A DNA stretch of 64,000 bases, taken from NCBI RefSeq assembly GCF_964340395.1, contig NC_135550.1:27760176-27824175 (forward strand), given 5' to 3'. This DNA comes from Glandiceps talaboti. Its lineage: Eukaryota; Hemichordata; Enteropneusta; Spengelidae. The notes beneath the pieces were generated by a model, which made no database searches, was not told the DNA's origin, and worked only from the letters and a program-made list of their open reading frames with translations. This document shows, in pieces, positions 1 through 13,677 of this stretch (the first letter of the stretch is position 1; every line of letters starts with the position of its first letter). The position numbers and the translations under genes are program-made.

Positions 1-377
1 ATGATGTACAAACTATCATTTCCATGTTCAAACATTTATGTTCATATAATTGCATGAAAATAGTTGTATAAATTATGTATATTATTTTCTGTCCTTTGTA
101 ATTATAATTTTCTTTCATTTATAGATCTTTTTTGTATTGTAATAAAATGAGCGAAACAGGTTTTTTTTTTTTATATATAAAGACAGAGCAAGTTAAGAAT
201 TGTATAATGCTGACATTTGTGTGTGGATAATAATTGCTGGACTTTATTATGACTGGCTATTATTACACAGCAATATCTGCATATGTCAATTATATTCCTG
301 TAACCTGTTTCAACTTCATTCTCAGACTTGACATGGCGCAGAATTTGTGCTGGCTTCTTTTCTACCTGTACATTTCA

Positions 378-383
378 AATAAA
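378..383 (+). terminator. poly(A) signal of an upstream gene
   Basis: Canonical AATAAA followed about 30-45 bases later by a T/GT-rich stretch (TTTATTTGTGAGTTTGTGG), the usual layout of a 3' cleavage site. No coding sequence precedes it in the window, so it would end a transcript that begins to the left. Confidence 0.4.
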
Positions 384-904
384 GAATATGAATTTGACAT
401 CTTTATTTGTGAGTTTGTGGTTTAGTGGGAATATGGTATGTACTGAAATTTGCCAAGTTTAGTCAGGCATTTATACTGATCATGCATGGAACATAGCCTT
501 CCTCTGAAGATCTTTAAATGTAGATATGACATATAAAGAAGAAATGGTACCGGTAGAAGTAACAGGTTACAAGCAACTTGCAAAGACTGATCTCAAGTTC
601 AAACATTTCTTTTGAAAATATACAGTATATTAAATTGAACACTTTATATAGTGATATGTTTATGGTAAAAGTGGTGAAAATTTACCCCTAAGGCTGACCA
701 CTTTTATCATTTTCATGTTGGATAATGTTAGACAAAATCTCGGACCACTGCCTAAATGTTGCATGTAGGACAGAGAAGTTAAAGATGGGCACAATATTCC
801 ATCATTAGTAATCAAGTATATTTAGATGTCAAGATTCATGTCTCTGTTTTAGCATATATTCAATGCAAGTTTCAGTAGGCTATAGGTCTGGTAGTGACTG
901 ACTG

Positions 905-1040
905 ACTATGTATGTATGTATGTATGTATGTATGTATGTATGTATGTATGCATGTGTGTGTGTGTGTGTATGCATGCATGTATGTGTGTGTGTGTATGTA
1001 TGTGTGTGTGTGTGTATGTATGTGTGTGTGTATGTATGTG
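905..1040. repeat. TATG/TG microsatellite
   Basis: About ten TATG units followed by mixed TG and TATG runs. Open frames read through it on the minus strand (His/Thr-rich) are repeat artefacts. Confidence 0.9.
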
Positions 1041-2330
1041 AATGACTAAAGGGGATCATGACTACATCACCTACAATTACTTGCGATTTCAGATAGGATA
1101 AATTATTATCTTTGCTATGGGCTATTGCATTGTGGGAGTCAGCAGAAATCATGTATTCATTGGTTGAACACTGAATATTCATAACTGTGTTACACTGAAG
1201 TGTTTAGCATTTTGAATTGCAATTTTTTTTGTAAAAAAAAACGTCATAAAACTCAAAAACTGATATATAATGGGCAAATGTGGCTAATAGTTGGTAGGGT
1301 AGTCTTTTTTGGACAGTGTCATAAAAAGGCATGTGGTTTTACAGAGTTCTCCAGGTGTCCAGCTGAACTCATGGTTCAAGAGACATTGATGCAAATGTTC
1401 CAAGCTACCATGCCCACACTCACAGCAACAGGCAAATAATGGCACCAGTTACAAAGGTAATAATATCGGTATGTGGTGGAGAAACATGGAAAGCATGGAC
1501 ACAAATATGCCAATAATAAAGACCACACCCATAGCAACAGCTGAATGACACTATCAAAGGTAGCAACACTGATGGGTATTTCAGTGAATGGGCATTAAAA
1601 AATAAACAGATCTGTATAATAACCACAGCCGCGCCCATAACAACAACAACAAACCACTATCTTATATAGTGCTAGGTACCAACCAATCCATTCAGGCTAA
1701 ATGATGCCTCATTTATCAAACACTCTAAAGATGCTGGTGTTTCAATGTCCTAGACAAGGAGCAATTCTTTCCTTGTGTTTTGTTGTCTTTGATGTAATAA
1801 ATCTGTCAAATAAAAATAATGTCAGAAATTGACTTTTGTTTTAGCCAGAATGTAGGTAAGGATGTCATCAATTATTCTTGTAAAGTTATCTACATTTTTG
1901 TACATATCAGGGGCATCTTTATCCATGTTATACAGCTTTTTAACTCTACAAAAACAGAGGAAACTGACAAAGAATGTACCTGAAAATGATGGTTTGGTCT
2001 TGACAATATGACAACTTGTAGTCACAAAGTGCTGCAACTACAAATTGATACAAGTCCTTTAGAGTGCCAACAAACAAATTCTTTTTGAAATACCCAACTC
2101 TGTAATTTTACAATGTACACTCAACCGTAACAAATGAACAAATACTTGTTTGCACTTTAAAAGCATATTTATGAAAAGATATTCGTGTACGTTGGCAAAA
2201 TTAGACACTTGTGACAAGCAAGTAATCACATCTTGTATATCTGACAAGTCCAGATGCATTCCATTCCACACTTGGGGTGTCTAAATGCTAATTGTGCGTA
2301 ACTTAGGGGAGTTGAATGTTGTTTAGGAAA

Positions 2331-5300
2331 ATGGCGTCTACCAGTAAAGAGGAGGACTCGCCCGCTGAGATTTGTCCCTTCTTGACGCTTCCAACCGAAG
2401 TATTGCGACACATTTTGACGTTTTTCAAATACGAAGAAATCAGTGATCTGAGAAGTGTAAGTATTTGATAAAGGGTAATGTAAATGTGAGTAAGGAATCG
2501 GTTTGACAGACAGTATACAGCTTCAGTCTAGTCCGGACAAAGAAATGTGTTTTATGTCTCTTACTGTAAATGACGTTTATTAGTATCGTCTTTTTGATGC
2601 TCCGTGGGATAAACCATGTATCTGAGCGAGAATAGAAATCTTTCGTGTCTAAATGTACCAAATGAATGCAAGAACGCGAAATGGTGTTGAAATGACCAAC
2701 TGTAATACGGCTGTTGACAATATCTAAAGTGTCGTACTATCTACTAATTCCTCCCAGAGATAACTCACATAATCCTGATTGCAGACGGACTAAGCTAGGA
2801 CTCGATTCTCAGAATGTCTCTCATATCAATTATAATGAAAACAGTAAACTGTAACCGAAAACAAACGAATCGACGATATCATTTTTCAATTAACATCTGA
2901 CATATTTATAGTACATGTACTAGTGTAAAACATAAATCATAATATCAGCTACAAAGAGAGGATATTATATTCTTTTATATCAGAACTTGTTCAGTTTTGA
3001 ACCCGGAAATTGCTCAACACAAGCATGTCATACTTATGTTTGTATGATTGGGTATACTATGTAAACATTCTTGTAACACATTATATCTGTAACTTCATTC
3101 TTTCGTGTGAGCTTACGTCAACACGATATGTATTTTAACTTTTCAGTGAAGTACATTGTAAATATTATGGATGGGGATCAGATTGCGGGTCAGGACAGTG
3201 TTGTTGAAAATGAATCAAACAGTTTATCCAACAGTTACAAATAATTGTTTATGTCCTGGTGTTATATCTCAAGACTGTATCATTTCTATAATAAAAGTAC
3301 CCAAACTCAAATAACATGTGACACTTTCATTTTCACAAAACTACGACATTGTAATATTGAAAGATGGATGACGATCATGTGTAATTGTGTTTACATGTAT
3401 TTGAATTACATACAGATGTGTTTTAACCCATCCTACTGTTGATATGATGGGTGAATCGATAATTAATCATAGTCAAAACATACTGTCATTTATTATTTCA
3501 ACCAACATGTGGTTCAGACTTCCAATACTCTCTCAAAAAGGGGGGGGGGGGTTGTTCAACAGTCATAACAACGGTGGACAAACACAGAAAACATGTACAT
3601 TTGTATAATATAAGTTCCTGTTTTCTAAACATATTTACAAGCTACATGATGATAGATACCCAAACAGACTGACTTGTAGACTTGTCATATTAGTTGCCAG
3701 AATACACTTCATGTACATATTAATCATGTGATTAGCCATGATTGATGATAAGTGATGACATTGTTGCATTTGCTGACTATTCTCAAATGCAATGTTCTAT
3801 TATTGTGAGCATATTTTTGTGACTTAGTATATGTCACCCTCAGCCCTGTTTCTTCCAACCTTTATGTTTTCAACTCTAAAAGTTTGTAAACCCAGTCAGT
3901 TTGATCATAGATTCTACACATGTAGGGTCTGTCGTTAGATTTATGATTGCTGGTTGCAAGTATGACATCACACTGAATCGTGAGTTGTCCAAATATTTCT
4001 TACAAATAATTATCTTACAAGTGGTTTATTACATTTATGAATTTTATGTCTTTATCACATTTGTGATTACAAGATATCTTCATTTTACAGTGAAATGCAA
4101 TATTATCTGGTAGAAGAATGACAGAATATTTTATTTTTTTATGTGCTGAAATTTCACATTTGTGTATATGGATCCCCTTTACCATCTCATTTTACAGATT
4201 TGTAAAACAATTGACCAAACATGTCAAGAACTTCTGAACCAGGGTTATCATAAAGTTGAGAGATACCATTCCCAGTATCAGAAAGATTTGAAATCTCGTT
4301 TACCAAGGAGAGAGTCTGAACGTCGTAATCATCCACTAGCAAGGCATTGTGATATCATGGCTGCCATTGAAACAAGACTGTCATTGCTGGGTATGACATT
4401 CATGAAATACGTGGATATGAAATTGTGTTGCTTCATTCCAGGAAAGGTGAGAACATGACTAAACTCTGATATATAATTTAAAAAGCAAACTGTATTTGAA
4501 GATTTTGAAGTGTGAAAAGTTCAACTGTTGACTTGGACACCTTGCAAAATACACATGGTACACATGCTTCCGAAATGTATGAGTCACATTGTCATACATG
4601 TATATGTTCAAGATTCTAACGAGTTGACTAGAAAATAACAAATTCTCTGAATACATGATTGCTTAAATGTGCTTCTTTTCAATTCTACTCAAGCACCAGT
4701 ACAGCAGTTCCATCCTTTTCCAGTTCCCAATCTATTTCTGTGAAGTACTTGCTTGCCTCTCATAAAATTACCCAATCTCTTTCAGACAAGAAAATTTTTT
4801 TAACATGTATTTACAGTATCGTCAAAGTGGGGTTAAGTAAATCATAAGTTAGGTTACACTTATGATTTCTTTGCTTTCTCCAACAATTGCCGTCAGATAA
4901 GAATGTCTCTTGTAAATCCAGAAGCTTGATTCTTACCATGAAGCTAATGCTGTTGTTTTAATATTTCAGGTCCTTGATGAGATTCTCCATTTAATTGACT
5001 ACATTAAGAAGACTCCAAAGCCACCAAGAGCACATGAACTTCTCCAAGAATTACGAGACATCTCATCCATGGCAATGGAATACTTTGATGAAAAGATTGT
5101 ACCTACTTTGAGGAAGAAAATATCACACACATCACAATTTGTGATGAAAAGTCCTTGTACAGGTATATACAAATGTCTGTTGGTTAAAATGACTATGTTA
5201 TGATCATTCTTCAGGTTGTCTATTGTGAAGTGCTATGAATAACTTATTTACAGTGTAATGATTCCTGCTACTGTGTCACTGTGGATAACATATGCTATGC

Positions 5301-5930
5301 CAGCAACAAAATATTCAGGAAATCTGTTAGAAAAAAAAGTATGTATTCTATACTTCAGAAGTTTTTCCTGAAGGAAAAGTGGTGTAAGATAGCTTGGCAA
5401 AGTGAAATTAGATATTTTACAGAAATCAGATAACCATGAAATTTGCTTTGTTTTATCTTAAAGCTACATCATCAGGTATTCCTATGGCTGCAACTAGTAT
5501 GGTTGCTAGGAGACAAGACCTGATGAGGTTCCAAACCAGTGTCAACAACCTACTGGTCTTCAAGAAAGAATTTTTGGATTACAAGCGACAACTGGTTGAT
5601 CAGAAGAAGAAAACTCTTGATCAGGAAAAGAGAATACAGAAACAAGACCAGCTTATTGCTGATCTTAATAGCAAGATACTAGATCAGGACAAAAAACTGA
5701 ATGAAATGACACGTAAATTTACAGAATATGATCACAAGTTTGAAGGCCTGACAGCGGAAATCAGTAAATTGAATCAAGTGAGTGGTACTGAGAAATCAGT
5801 GGCACCACGAAGTAGTAGGAAACGAAAAACCTTGGATGAAGATGATGATGATAAAGGTGACAGCAAGCCCAGCACGTCGGCACGGATAGCAAGATCTAGA
5901 GAGAAAAAAATGAAACACTCATCAAATTAA
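2331..5930 (+). CDS. FBXO28: F-box only protein 28 (FBXO28), 4 coding exons, 340 aa
   Basis: Coding exons are 2331-2456, 4198-4446, 4970-5162 and 5476-5930 (TAA), all with GT-AG introns and matching phases. FBXO28 is the substrate-recognition subunit of a nuclear SCF (SKP1-CUL1-F-box) ubiquitin ligase. Residues about 15-50 form the F-box (LTLPTEVLRHILTFF). Exon 2 carries the most diagnostic block: RRESERRN followed by LARH, then TRLSLLGMTFMKYVD and CCFIPGK. Exon 3 has HELLQELRDISSMAMEYFDE. These blocks closely match my memory of vertebrate FBXO28. Residues about 203-288 are a long coiled coil rich in Gln/Lys/Asp (QKKKTLDQEKRIQKQ). The C-terminus is acidic then basic (RKRK, REKKMK), suggesting nuclear localisation. 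The length is close to the roughly 368 aa of human FBXO28, with a shorter N-terminus. The start ATG is the only one in frame just ahead of the F-box. Confidence 0.93.
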
Positions 5931-7004
5931 TGTTGATGAAGAAGTCACTTTATTCAAATCTATATTTACAAATTTCATAACTTTAAAACTCAAAGTAAGA
6001 GTGTATAGGTGATCATATGTACCAGCTGAAGCTGTGAATTTTGAGTTGTGATCCTAAAAAACAAGTTGTGCACAAGTTTTCTGTCTGATGTGCAAAACTT
6101 TGCAGTTGATGTCCAAATAGAATGATGTCTGACGAGTAGCTTGGGTAATGGACTTTGAGGATGAGCTGTAATGCATATTTCTACTTCTGAGTCCTACCCA
6201 TTTTATGTATGAAGTAAACTGACTCTCTTTAAAACATACAGTCAGTCAGTAAAGTCAATAGCAAAGTCATTTATCAACTTTGGAGAGAGTTGAACATAGT
6301 TGAAAGAATTGCTCTCCCATTACATGTTCATTAAACATGCTGCTTTGCATACAATATAAAACAGTGGAAATTAGAGATACAATTCATAATTTTGCATTTG
6401 TAAAGTCATTCTTTAAGTATAGTTGTGGTGCTGGTATATAGGAAAAAGAAACTGTAATTGTCCTTAGTGGGGGGGGGGGGGTTGATTTTGCATTTGTAAT
6501 GTGCAGTATTAAATTTTGCATTTGTTCTAGCCAATGCCTTTCTTCTTGTATCAAAGATCCCTTTCCAAATCTCACTTGTAAATCATGATAACAGTGTACA
6601 AATATAACTGATGAATAATCCCTTTGTTTTTATTTTTCATACACCATTGATGAGAATCAAAAACAGAAACTTTAGACAAAGCTGATAGCATATAGGCTTC
6701 AGTGCTGATAGGGTCTTCATAAGTATGTATAATTCAAGTTACATGTTGTTCCTGCTCTATTTGTTTGTTTGTTTATTTACTAAACCACTATAATATTGCC
6801 ACAAGTAATGCAAATTTCAGTTGTGTACTTGGACACTAGTGTTTTTTCCAATGTGCTACAATCAAATTGGTCCCCATCCCCTCTGCAACTTTCTCATTTT
6901 ATGATATAAAAATCAAGTGCAATTACCTCCCAAATGAAAAATTATGTCAGTCTGTCACTGAAATTGAAAATCTCTGTTGGCAATACTGTGTGATTTGAGA
7001 TTAT

Positions 7005-7275
7005 TAACAAGGTTCAAGTACATAATTTGATGTCAACAATTTCTGAGTGTGTATTGATTCTTGAAAAAGTGAAAATCCTTGCTATGTAGTGTGGCTAAGC
7101 TAAGGTTATGACATACAGTTCAAGTACAGTACTTGGTATTAGCAAGTATGTAATGATTCTTGGAAATGTAAAAATCTCACTTAGGATTGCTACATAGTCA
7201 CAGATCATGAATAAGGTTCTGGTACAGAAATCTATATCAACAACTCCTTGGTGTTATGATTCTTGATCCTTGAAT
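7005..7275. repeat. degenerate tandem repeat, about 120 bp unit
   Basis: Three diverged copies share the order GTTC(A/T)(A/G)GTACA, then TATT or TATCA, then a GATTCTTG motif (7053, 7157, 7258). Identity is low, so this is an old duplication. Confidence 0.45.
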
Positions 7276-7370
7276 GCTATTACATTTCAAAGATGTCCAA
7301 CTCCAAGGTCTCGTTCTTAAATCATGATTGTAAGTAAAGAAATGAAGTACAGTAGGTTTCACCCTTTTTA

Positions 7371-7466
7371 TGTGCTTGTCACATGTACATTTTAGTTGTT
7401 TCATTGCGTACACCCAAATGTGCTTGTCACATGTACATTTTAGTTGTTTCATTGCGTACACCCAAA
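7371..7466. repeat. 48-bp perfect tandem duplication
   Basis: The unit beginning TGTGCTTGTCACATGTACAT occurs at 7371-7418 and again at 7419-7466 without visible mismatch. It lies in the probable FBXO28 3' UTR. Confidence 0.9.
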
Positions 7467-8290
7467 TGTATTCATGGTTCTTCCAAATTCACAACTGTAA
7501 TGAAAGGTGCAGTAACGGTCACATTCAATGAATGACAGGTTATGTAAGAGCTTCCACTTTTCATGGGCAGATAGAAACTTTGAAATGTTCACTTCTGGTG
7601 ATGTGGAAATGCTTTGAATAATTCCAAATGAGTGTGATTTTAATTAAGTGACTTTCATATCATAGATTCTAAATCAATCATTACAAATATCCTCCACTCA
7701 AATGGAATTATGTTGAAACATACAATGATCATATAAAATGGATTGTTATTGTTATTGAATTCAGAAATGAAGCTTAAAACAATATTTTAGTATGTAAAAA
7801 AATATCCTACATCCAAATGGATGAATCACAAGTAACTCAATTTTGAGGAGGCATTCCTTATAATAGCATCAGTGGAAAGATTTTTTTCTTGCATTGTATT
7901 GTTTCTCATTTCTGGAACATAGACTGTTACAGACTGCAAAGAAGCATACACAATGTAGACTGTAGGTGTAGTCAGTTGCCCACAACAACAATGAATCTCT
8001 CAGTAGATGTAAACAGTACCAATGTATGATGGACATTACATGTGTTAGATCATCTGTAGTGACTGCTATTTGTTTAAGTTGTTGTATAAATATATCTAAT
8101 ATGACTGGGATGACCTCATGTAACAGTGCAGTGGGTTGATTTACTGAAATACACCAGTTTCACTTGGAATATGCATTGTGCTTGTATTTTCCTGTTATTT
8201 CCTACATGTTTTTACGTCACTTGAATTTAGAGAATAATTCAAAGCAAACTTCAAATTCAACTTTAGTTTAAAAAACTTTGATTTCCCCGA

Positions 8291-8296
8291 AATAAA
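8291..8296 (+). terminator. possible FBXO28 poly(A) signal
   Basis: AATAAA followed by a T-rich tract. A second AATAAA lies at 8472-8477. Either would give FBXO28 a 3' UTR of about 2.4-2.6 kb. Transcript data are needed to choose. Confidence 0.3.
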
Positions 8297-8685
8297 TGTT
8301 TTTTATTTATTTTGATACTGTACTTGATCATGATTCATAGACTGATTTGTGGTTACAATTAGCTATGTTGCCACCAGAGGGCGTTGTTCAATCAAGAAGT
8401 AGAATTGCCTGAAATACTCCCAACTCAATTTTAGCGGTACTGTATCTCGCTGTTCAGACTAACAAGTACTGAATAAAATCATGTTTCTGTTTTTATACAC
8501 AATTTAGCATGTTTAGACAAACTTGATTTCGTACTTCCCCATTAGGTAAATGTAATGATATCTATTATAGACCAACATGTCAATCTTCAAGTATTGAGAG
8601 ATATATTGTGTCACTTTCACTGTGCTCTCATTTCTATTAAACAAATACTGGTTCAACTTCATCTACCACATGGCACTGTATGTTT

Positions 8686-9377
8686 TGTGTATTTTAAGTA
8701 AAGATTACTTTACACTTGGATATATCAGTATCTGTAAAGAAATGTATGTAATACAAGTCTGCAGTGTTGGTAAATACCTATCTTTGCATCTTCTACAGCC
8801 AGTATTTGTGCTAATCAGTGGCAGCAGCAATAATTACAATAATAAAATAAATACAGAAAAATCTATGTTGTCAGATTGGTTGGTAATTTTTATGAAGTGC
8901 CCTGTATTTATATTATACATGAAGTGATGAATGTGAAACAGATCTAAATCACAGCCTAAATCTAATATTTGCTGTGTAGCAGTTTGCACAGCATACTAGT
9001 AAAAAATACTTCAACCAGATTTAAACTGAATGCCTCCAAAAAGAGCACAAAACCATAATTTTTAAGTCTTACACACATTGTTGGAATGTGAAATTCTGAG
9101 CTATAGGTTTCATACATGATGTACCCCTCAATTGGAAAATTAATTATATGAAACAGTAACTATATGAAATTTGGAACTTACATCGTTAACATATTGCCCA
9201 ATTATTGAAATATCATTAATTATGCAAATTAACCATTTGTGTTAACAATAATTGAGTACAGTAGAAAATGGTTAATATAACCATGTGTGTATTTTAAGTA
9301 AAGATGACTTCACACTTGAATATATCAGTATCTGTAAGAAATGTGTGTAATACAAGTCTGCAATTTTGGTAAATCCA
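8686..9377. repeat. pair of about 92-bp direct repeats
   Basis: The segment starting TGTGTATTTTAAGTAAAGAT at about 8686-8779 recurs at about 9284-9375 with few mismatches (for example TTACTTTACACTTGG against TGACTTCACACTTGA). The copies are about 500 bp apart, so this is a segmental duplication or two copies of an unnamed repeat. Confidence 0.75.
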
Positions 9378-9529
9378 GCTAGAGAAACTAAATTGAGTAC
9401 TAGTACATTTGGTTTAGAAGGAGAGCTATGCCACATTCCTTGTAACAGCAGGCATATTCAACACTATCTATTTTGGATTTTGTTCTTGATTGATTTATTG
9501 ATTGATTGATCGCTGTTTACGTTGTTTAA

Positions 9530-9560
9530 TTCAGTATTGGTCTACCTAGTTTTGCAGACC
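9530..9560. repeat. 31-bp hairpin motif, copy 1
   Basis: Contains CAGTATTGGTCT followed by a short loop and AGACC, which can pair with GGTCT. A second copy is at 11228-11258 (25 of 31 identical by eye). Probably the remains of a dispersed element. Confidence 0.4.
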
Positions 9561-10250
9561 AACAATTATTTGATTAATATATTAATTAATATCTGGAATA
9601 TCAATACAAACGTCATAGTGCCTTCCAGTGAGTAACCTTGTCGGACTAGGGACATCGCATTACTTCATGTATACAATGAAATACAAGTATATGACGAGTC
9701 AACTTTTGTCATTTTAACTGTTACTGTTTGCAGTTGGTGACACTATCGGTATCTTCATCGTATTACGAACGACAGGAGGCAATTGGCAATGTTTCAAAAT
9801 CTGAAAAAGGACAAATTCTCTATGAAATGAAATGTACACACAAACAGTATCGAATTCCTGCCAACATAGCCAATTGTATATACTACCAACTACATTCAGA
9901 CAATAGTGTATCGTTTTCACTTTACACCTTTGTAGTCTAACCAGGATGAAGGTTTCCAGTGACAGGATGTTGGGAAACATAAATACATGTACCAGTCTTT
10001 AAGATCCCACTTGAATAGTAGACATTGTGTGCTTTCATTTCTTGTAACAAAGAGACCAGTTCGAATTTCGATATCAGATTTGACGGTTCTAAGGTCCTTT
10101 AAGAGAGAATATGCTACATGTAACTCTGATTCGAAATTAACGATGTTCTAATGCGGTACTGATTCCGTGAAAATCTATAACTTTCCATCAAGTTTATATT
10201 GGTGCGCCCACTTGATGCAAATGGTATGTCTGTTGTTAATTTTGTTTTGG

Positions 10251-10253
<3 letters not shown>

Positions 10254-10307
<54 letters not shown>

Positions 10308-10607
10308 TTATAGTGTCATTGTTACAAGTCAGCGCCTACAGAGTTCATTAACGCCTTTCAATACTAGTACACATTCACTGCTTAATAATAACTTACAATA
10401 CATTGTAAAGATTTGCAATTTTACCGAATCAAAACGATCGATTTTATCATTGTCTTGCAGTCTTATTTATTTATTTATTCATTCATTCATTCATTCATTC
10501 ATTCATCCATCCATTCATTTATTTATTTATTTATTTATTCATTCATTCATTCATTCATTCATTCATTCATTCATTTGTTTATTTATTTATTTATTATTTA
10601 TTTATTT
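10254..10607. repeat. GT run and ATTT/ATTC microsatellite
   Basis: An uninterrupted GT run at 10254-10306 and, after about 155 bp of unique DNA, an ATTT/ATTC tetranucleotide array at 10463-10607. Open frames here are low-complexity artefacts. Confidence 0.9.
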
Positions 10608-11227
10608 CCAAGGATGACATACGGGACGAGTCCTATTTACAGGCTCCAACAATGAAATTGTACAAGACAAACATGGCGTAGCGCTAAAAACATAAATCGA
10701 CGAATTACTTTATTAAAACGCCTCGTGCTCCCAATTAAAGGCGAATATTTATCAATATTTTATGCGACTTCACCTCTCCCTAAAACAATATGATTCCGTA
10801 AATTCTAGTAGGAGCATTGAAATCAAGCCTAGATAAAATGAAAGAACTATTGTAGCACAATTTATACAAAAACTTTAAACCCAGTATAATTCTACGCCTG
10901 TGGCAAAATGGCAACATTCCAAAAAAGGAACTCAGTTCTATGCACTTATTTCTCTCATAATTTAGTCTGGACTTACGAGTTATTGACATATATTGTATTA
11001 CAAACTTTCGTTGTACCCACTCAAGTTGATCGGTTGAAAATTGTTTGTAGCCATTATTGGTTCCAAACATCGGAGCAATATTCAAGATGACAACGAACAT
11101 GTGCTAAAAAAATATAATGCTACAATATTATTTCGTGACTTCCTTCTCCTTCATATCGTATAAAACCTGACACACTTTACCATGTTTGTACTTACAGAGA
11201 TCTAAGGTTACGGATTATGCGGTTCAA

Positions 11228-11258
11228 CTCAGTATTGGTCTGCTTAGCTTTACGGACC
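11228..11258. repeat. 31-bp hairpin motif, copy 2
   Basis: Matches the motif at 9530-9560. All six differences are transitions, and the GGTC/GACC stem is kept. Confidence 0.4.
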
Positions 11259-11475
11259 TACAGCGAGTATAATATTTACCTTGTCATTCAACACGTTACC
11301 TGGATATAATACGACGGATACCGGGGGGTTGGCGATATTGGTTCTGGCATAGACAGCAAATGCGGTTAATTTCGCCAATTCCCACTCTTCACGTTTGAAG
11401 AAAAGTGTGTATATATGCTAGCAGTGATACATAGAACTAATAGTGTTGATGAATTGTAGCAGAACTGTAACGGAA

Positions 11476-11556
11476 TGGGAAAGATTTATTCGGGATTCTT
11501 CAAACATGTGTTATTGCACCATCTAGTTCGACTCCTATTCAGAGACAGTGCTACAG
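11476..11556 (+). other. possible non-coding first exon ending in a strong splice donor
   Basis: The sequence reaches GCTACAG|GTGAGTATC at 11556/11557, a near-consensus donor. The next good acceptor on this strand is CTCCGGCAG just before 13924, about 70 bases upstream of the LRR gene 1 start codon, so this could be its 5' UTR exon. A short open frame from the ATG at 11476 would run out of frame with the main protein after splicing, so it would be an upstream ORF at most. Speculative. Confidence 0.2.
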
Positions 11557-13570
11557 GTGAGTATCTTTACCACATGTATGCAGTACCGTAGCCGACGATT
11601 CCCAGCATGCGCGATTTAAATTTTATGGTTCACTAAAGTCAAAAGTGACTGTACACTGACTCCTCGCTAATGTATCTTGATATCTTTATTGTACGCTGGC
11701 TTAATTAACTTTGAATAAAAATGTGTCCAGTTAAAAACTGTAACTTTTTGCAGTGTAGCAAATTAAAAATTCTTTGTGCGGGAAAGTACAAAAGAAGTGC
11801 GCACGTGCACTGTGCATTTTCCGCGAGTAGCAGTAGTCTCCTTCATTTGATAGCAAATCGCAATAATGTCAGAGAGTGAAAAAGTCGTTCAACTTGAGGT
11901 CGCCTGCTGCATGCAGTGACTCCGAAGATGCGCTCGATCTCATTTACATCTTGTTCCTTAAAACGGCAGATCTCTTTTTGGAATATTTGGTGGCCCTGAA
12001 AAACTATTAAACTAGGTACACAGTTTAAGATCCACTCTTTGAAGATCCACTTTTCAATAATTGTGTTCGACGTTGTCTTTGGTTAAAATGTTGTTTGATA
12101 TTAATTATCTCATTGCACTGACACTAGCGTTATTCCGCAATTCATTTTGAAGCGACAATTTTCTATGGAAAGAATAACCCTGAATTTGTGAACAGAGCCG
12201 TACCTTCGACATCAAAATCCAAACTTCCATTTCGACTACAATGATAATGACAAGGAGAATTCACTAAGTTCACCTTGGGTTCCGACATAAAGGAGGGCCA
12301 TAAAAGTTTTGGGGGTTGGGTATAGAAAATGATTATTTTGTTGTGTTACTTATTTGAGAAAGCACCATCCAAATTTTTTTTATTTAAAAAGTTTGTTTTT
12401 TTAACTTTGAATGTGACATCTTTTCGGCAGCCACTACTTTGAAAGATACGACATTAGGTCAGAAAAATTGAAAAAGGTGTTCAACCTACGGGCCATATAT
12501 TTTTTCTGGTGATGGGCAATATATCCTCATGCGGACGTCGCATTTGTTTCAAAATCAAGGATATTTCTTTATATTTTCTGAATAGCACATGTAACAATAT
12601 ACATTTGAGTCTATTCCAATTATATAATATCTTATACAGTGGTTTACTTGGCTCTGATGATGCATACAAGCATGAATTGAGATTAAATTACAGAATACAC
12701 TTCCAGATAATGTAATGCATAGCATAATTGTTTCAATTCAGGTATTTTATTACCATATTCAAGCATTGTAAGACTTTAAATTATGTCTATGGTTTGATAT
12801 TTTATGCCTCTAAATGGCCTCCTGCTCTGTCTTATTTTCATTTTTTTTCACCTTTGGAGTTGTCTTCTTCCAATCAGTAACAATCAAGGTGATAATTGTC
12901 TTTCTCCCAAAACAAGATGGAAGGTGTCTGGCTAAGTACAAATGTACCTCCCTGTATAGGTTAGAGCTAATTAGAGACATCTCCTTATCCACATCCTGTG
13001 TAAATTAATCTCGTTCGGAGTATTATTGTAGTTGGCTATCACTGTTATTGCATACATTATTGTACCATATGAATTTATATATCTACTGTAGTGTAGGTGA
13101 CAGAAGGGGTGGCTAAAATAATGCTTGAGTTTAATTTGGCGGGGCTTAAGATTTTTTGAGAAGAGAGGGTGAGAGGAGCTACAACATTTGTTTAACCGTA
13201 AATTGTATACATTTCCTAACTGTAGCTATGCAGACAAATTGCAAGAGATAGTATCAAGATGACTGAATAAGTTCTATCTAAACTCGACCTGAAATATTTT
13301 GCTATCATTATATATGGTTTGTTTTATCCTTGTCAAGCATTGTGAAAAAATGAAATCGACCTACCTACCCAATGTGATGGGTTAGGTTGCCCGTTGACCA
13401 GCTTTTATTTTTTCTGGCCTTACGTTACATATGATATTTAATTGCGTATATGCTAAAATAGATATTATGTAAATTGCATGCACATTTATGTAAATTAGCA
13501 ACTTTTTCATAATTGCACCAAGACAAAGGTCTGCCCCTGGCAATTTAGCCAGGCTATGGCCATGGTATGC

Positions 13571-13572
13571 GC

Positions 13573-13607
<35 letters not shown>

Positions 13608-13608
13608 C

Positions 13609-13653
<45 letters not shown>

Positions 13654-13677
13654 CGTGTGTGTGTGTGTGGGGGGGGG
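13571..13677. repeat. GT/GC microsatellite with G tail
   Basis: Mixed GTGTGT, GCGC and GTGC units ending in a run of G. It lies 0.3 kb upstream of the LRR gene 1 start. Confidence 0.9.

Larger units (their letters stand above)
1..2330. other. intergenic region left of FBXO28
   Basis: No coding exon was recognised here. The left part looks like the 3' end of a gene that lies outside the window (a poly(A) signal at 378). A TATG/TG microsatellite sits at 905-1040. The rest is AT-rich single-copy DNA with only short chance open frames. The last few hundred bases should hold the FBXO28 promoter, but I see no specific promoter motif. Confidence 0.5.

Noticed and set aside
5436-5475. ATG at 5436 as a start for a separate coiled-coil protein
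   Set aside because: The segment is the end of an intron. The AG at 5475 and the phase match make 5476-5930 the last exon of FBXO28.
11476-11556. N-terminal coding exon for LRR gene 1 from the ATG at 11476
   Set aside because: Splicing to the acceptor before 13924 puts this frame out of register with the LRR protein. The start at 13992 matches the paralogue's start (MGxG).
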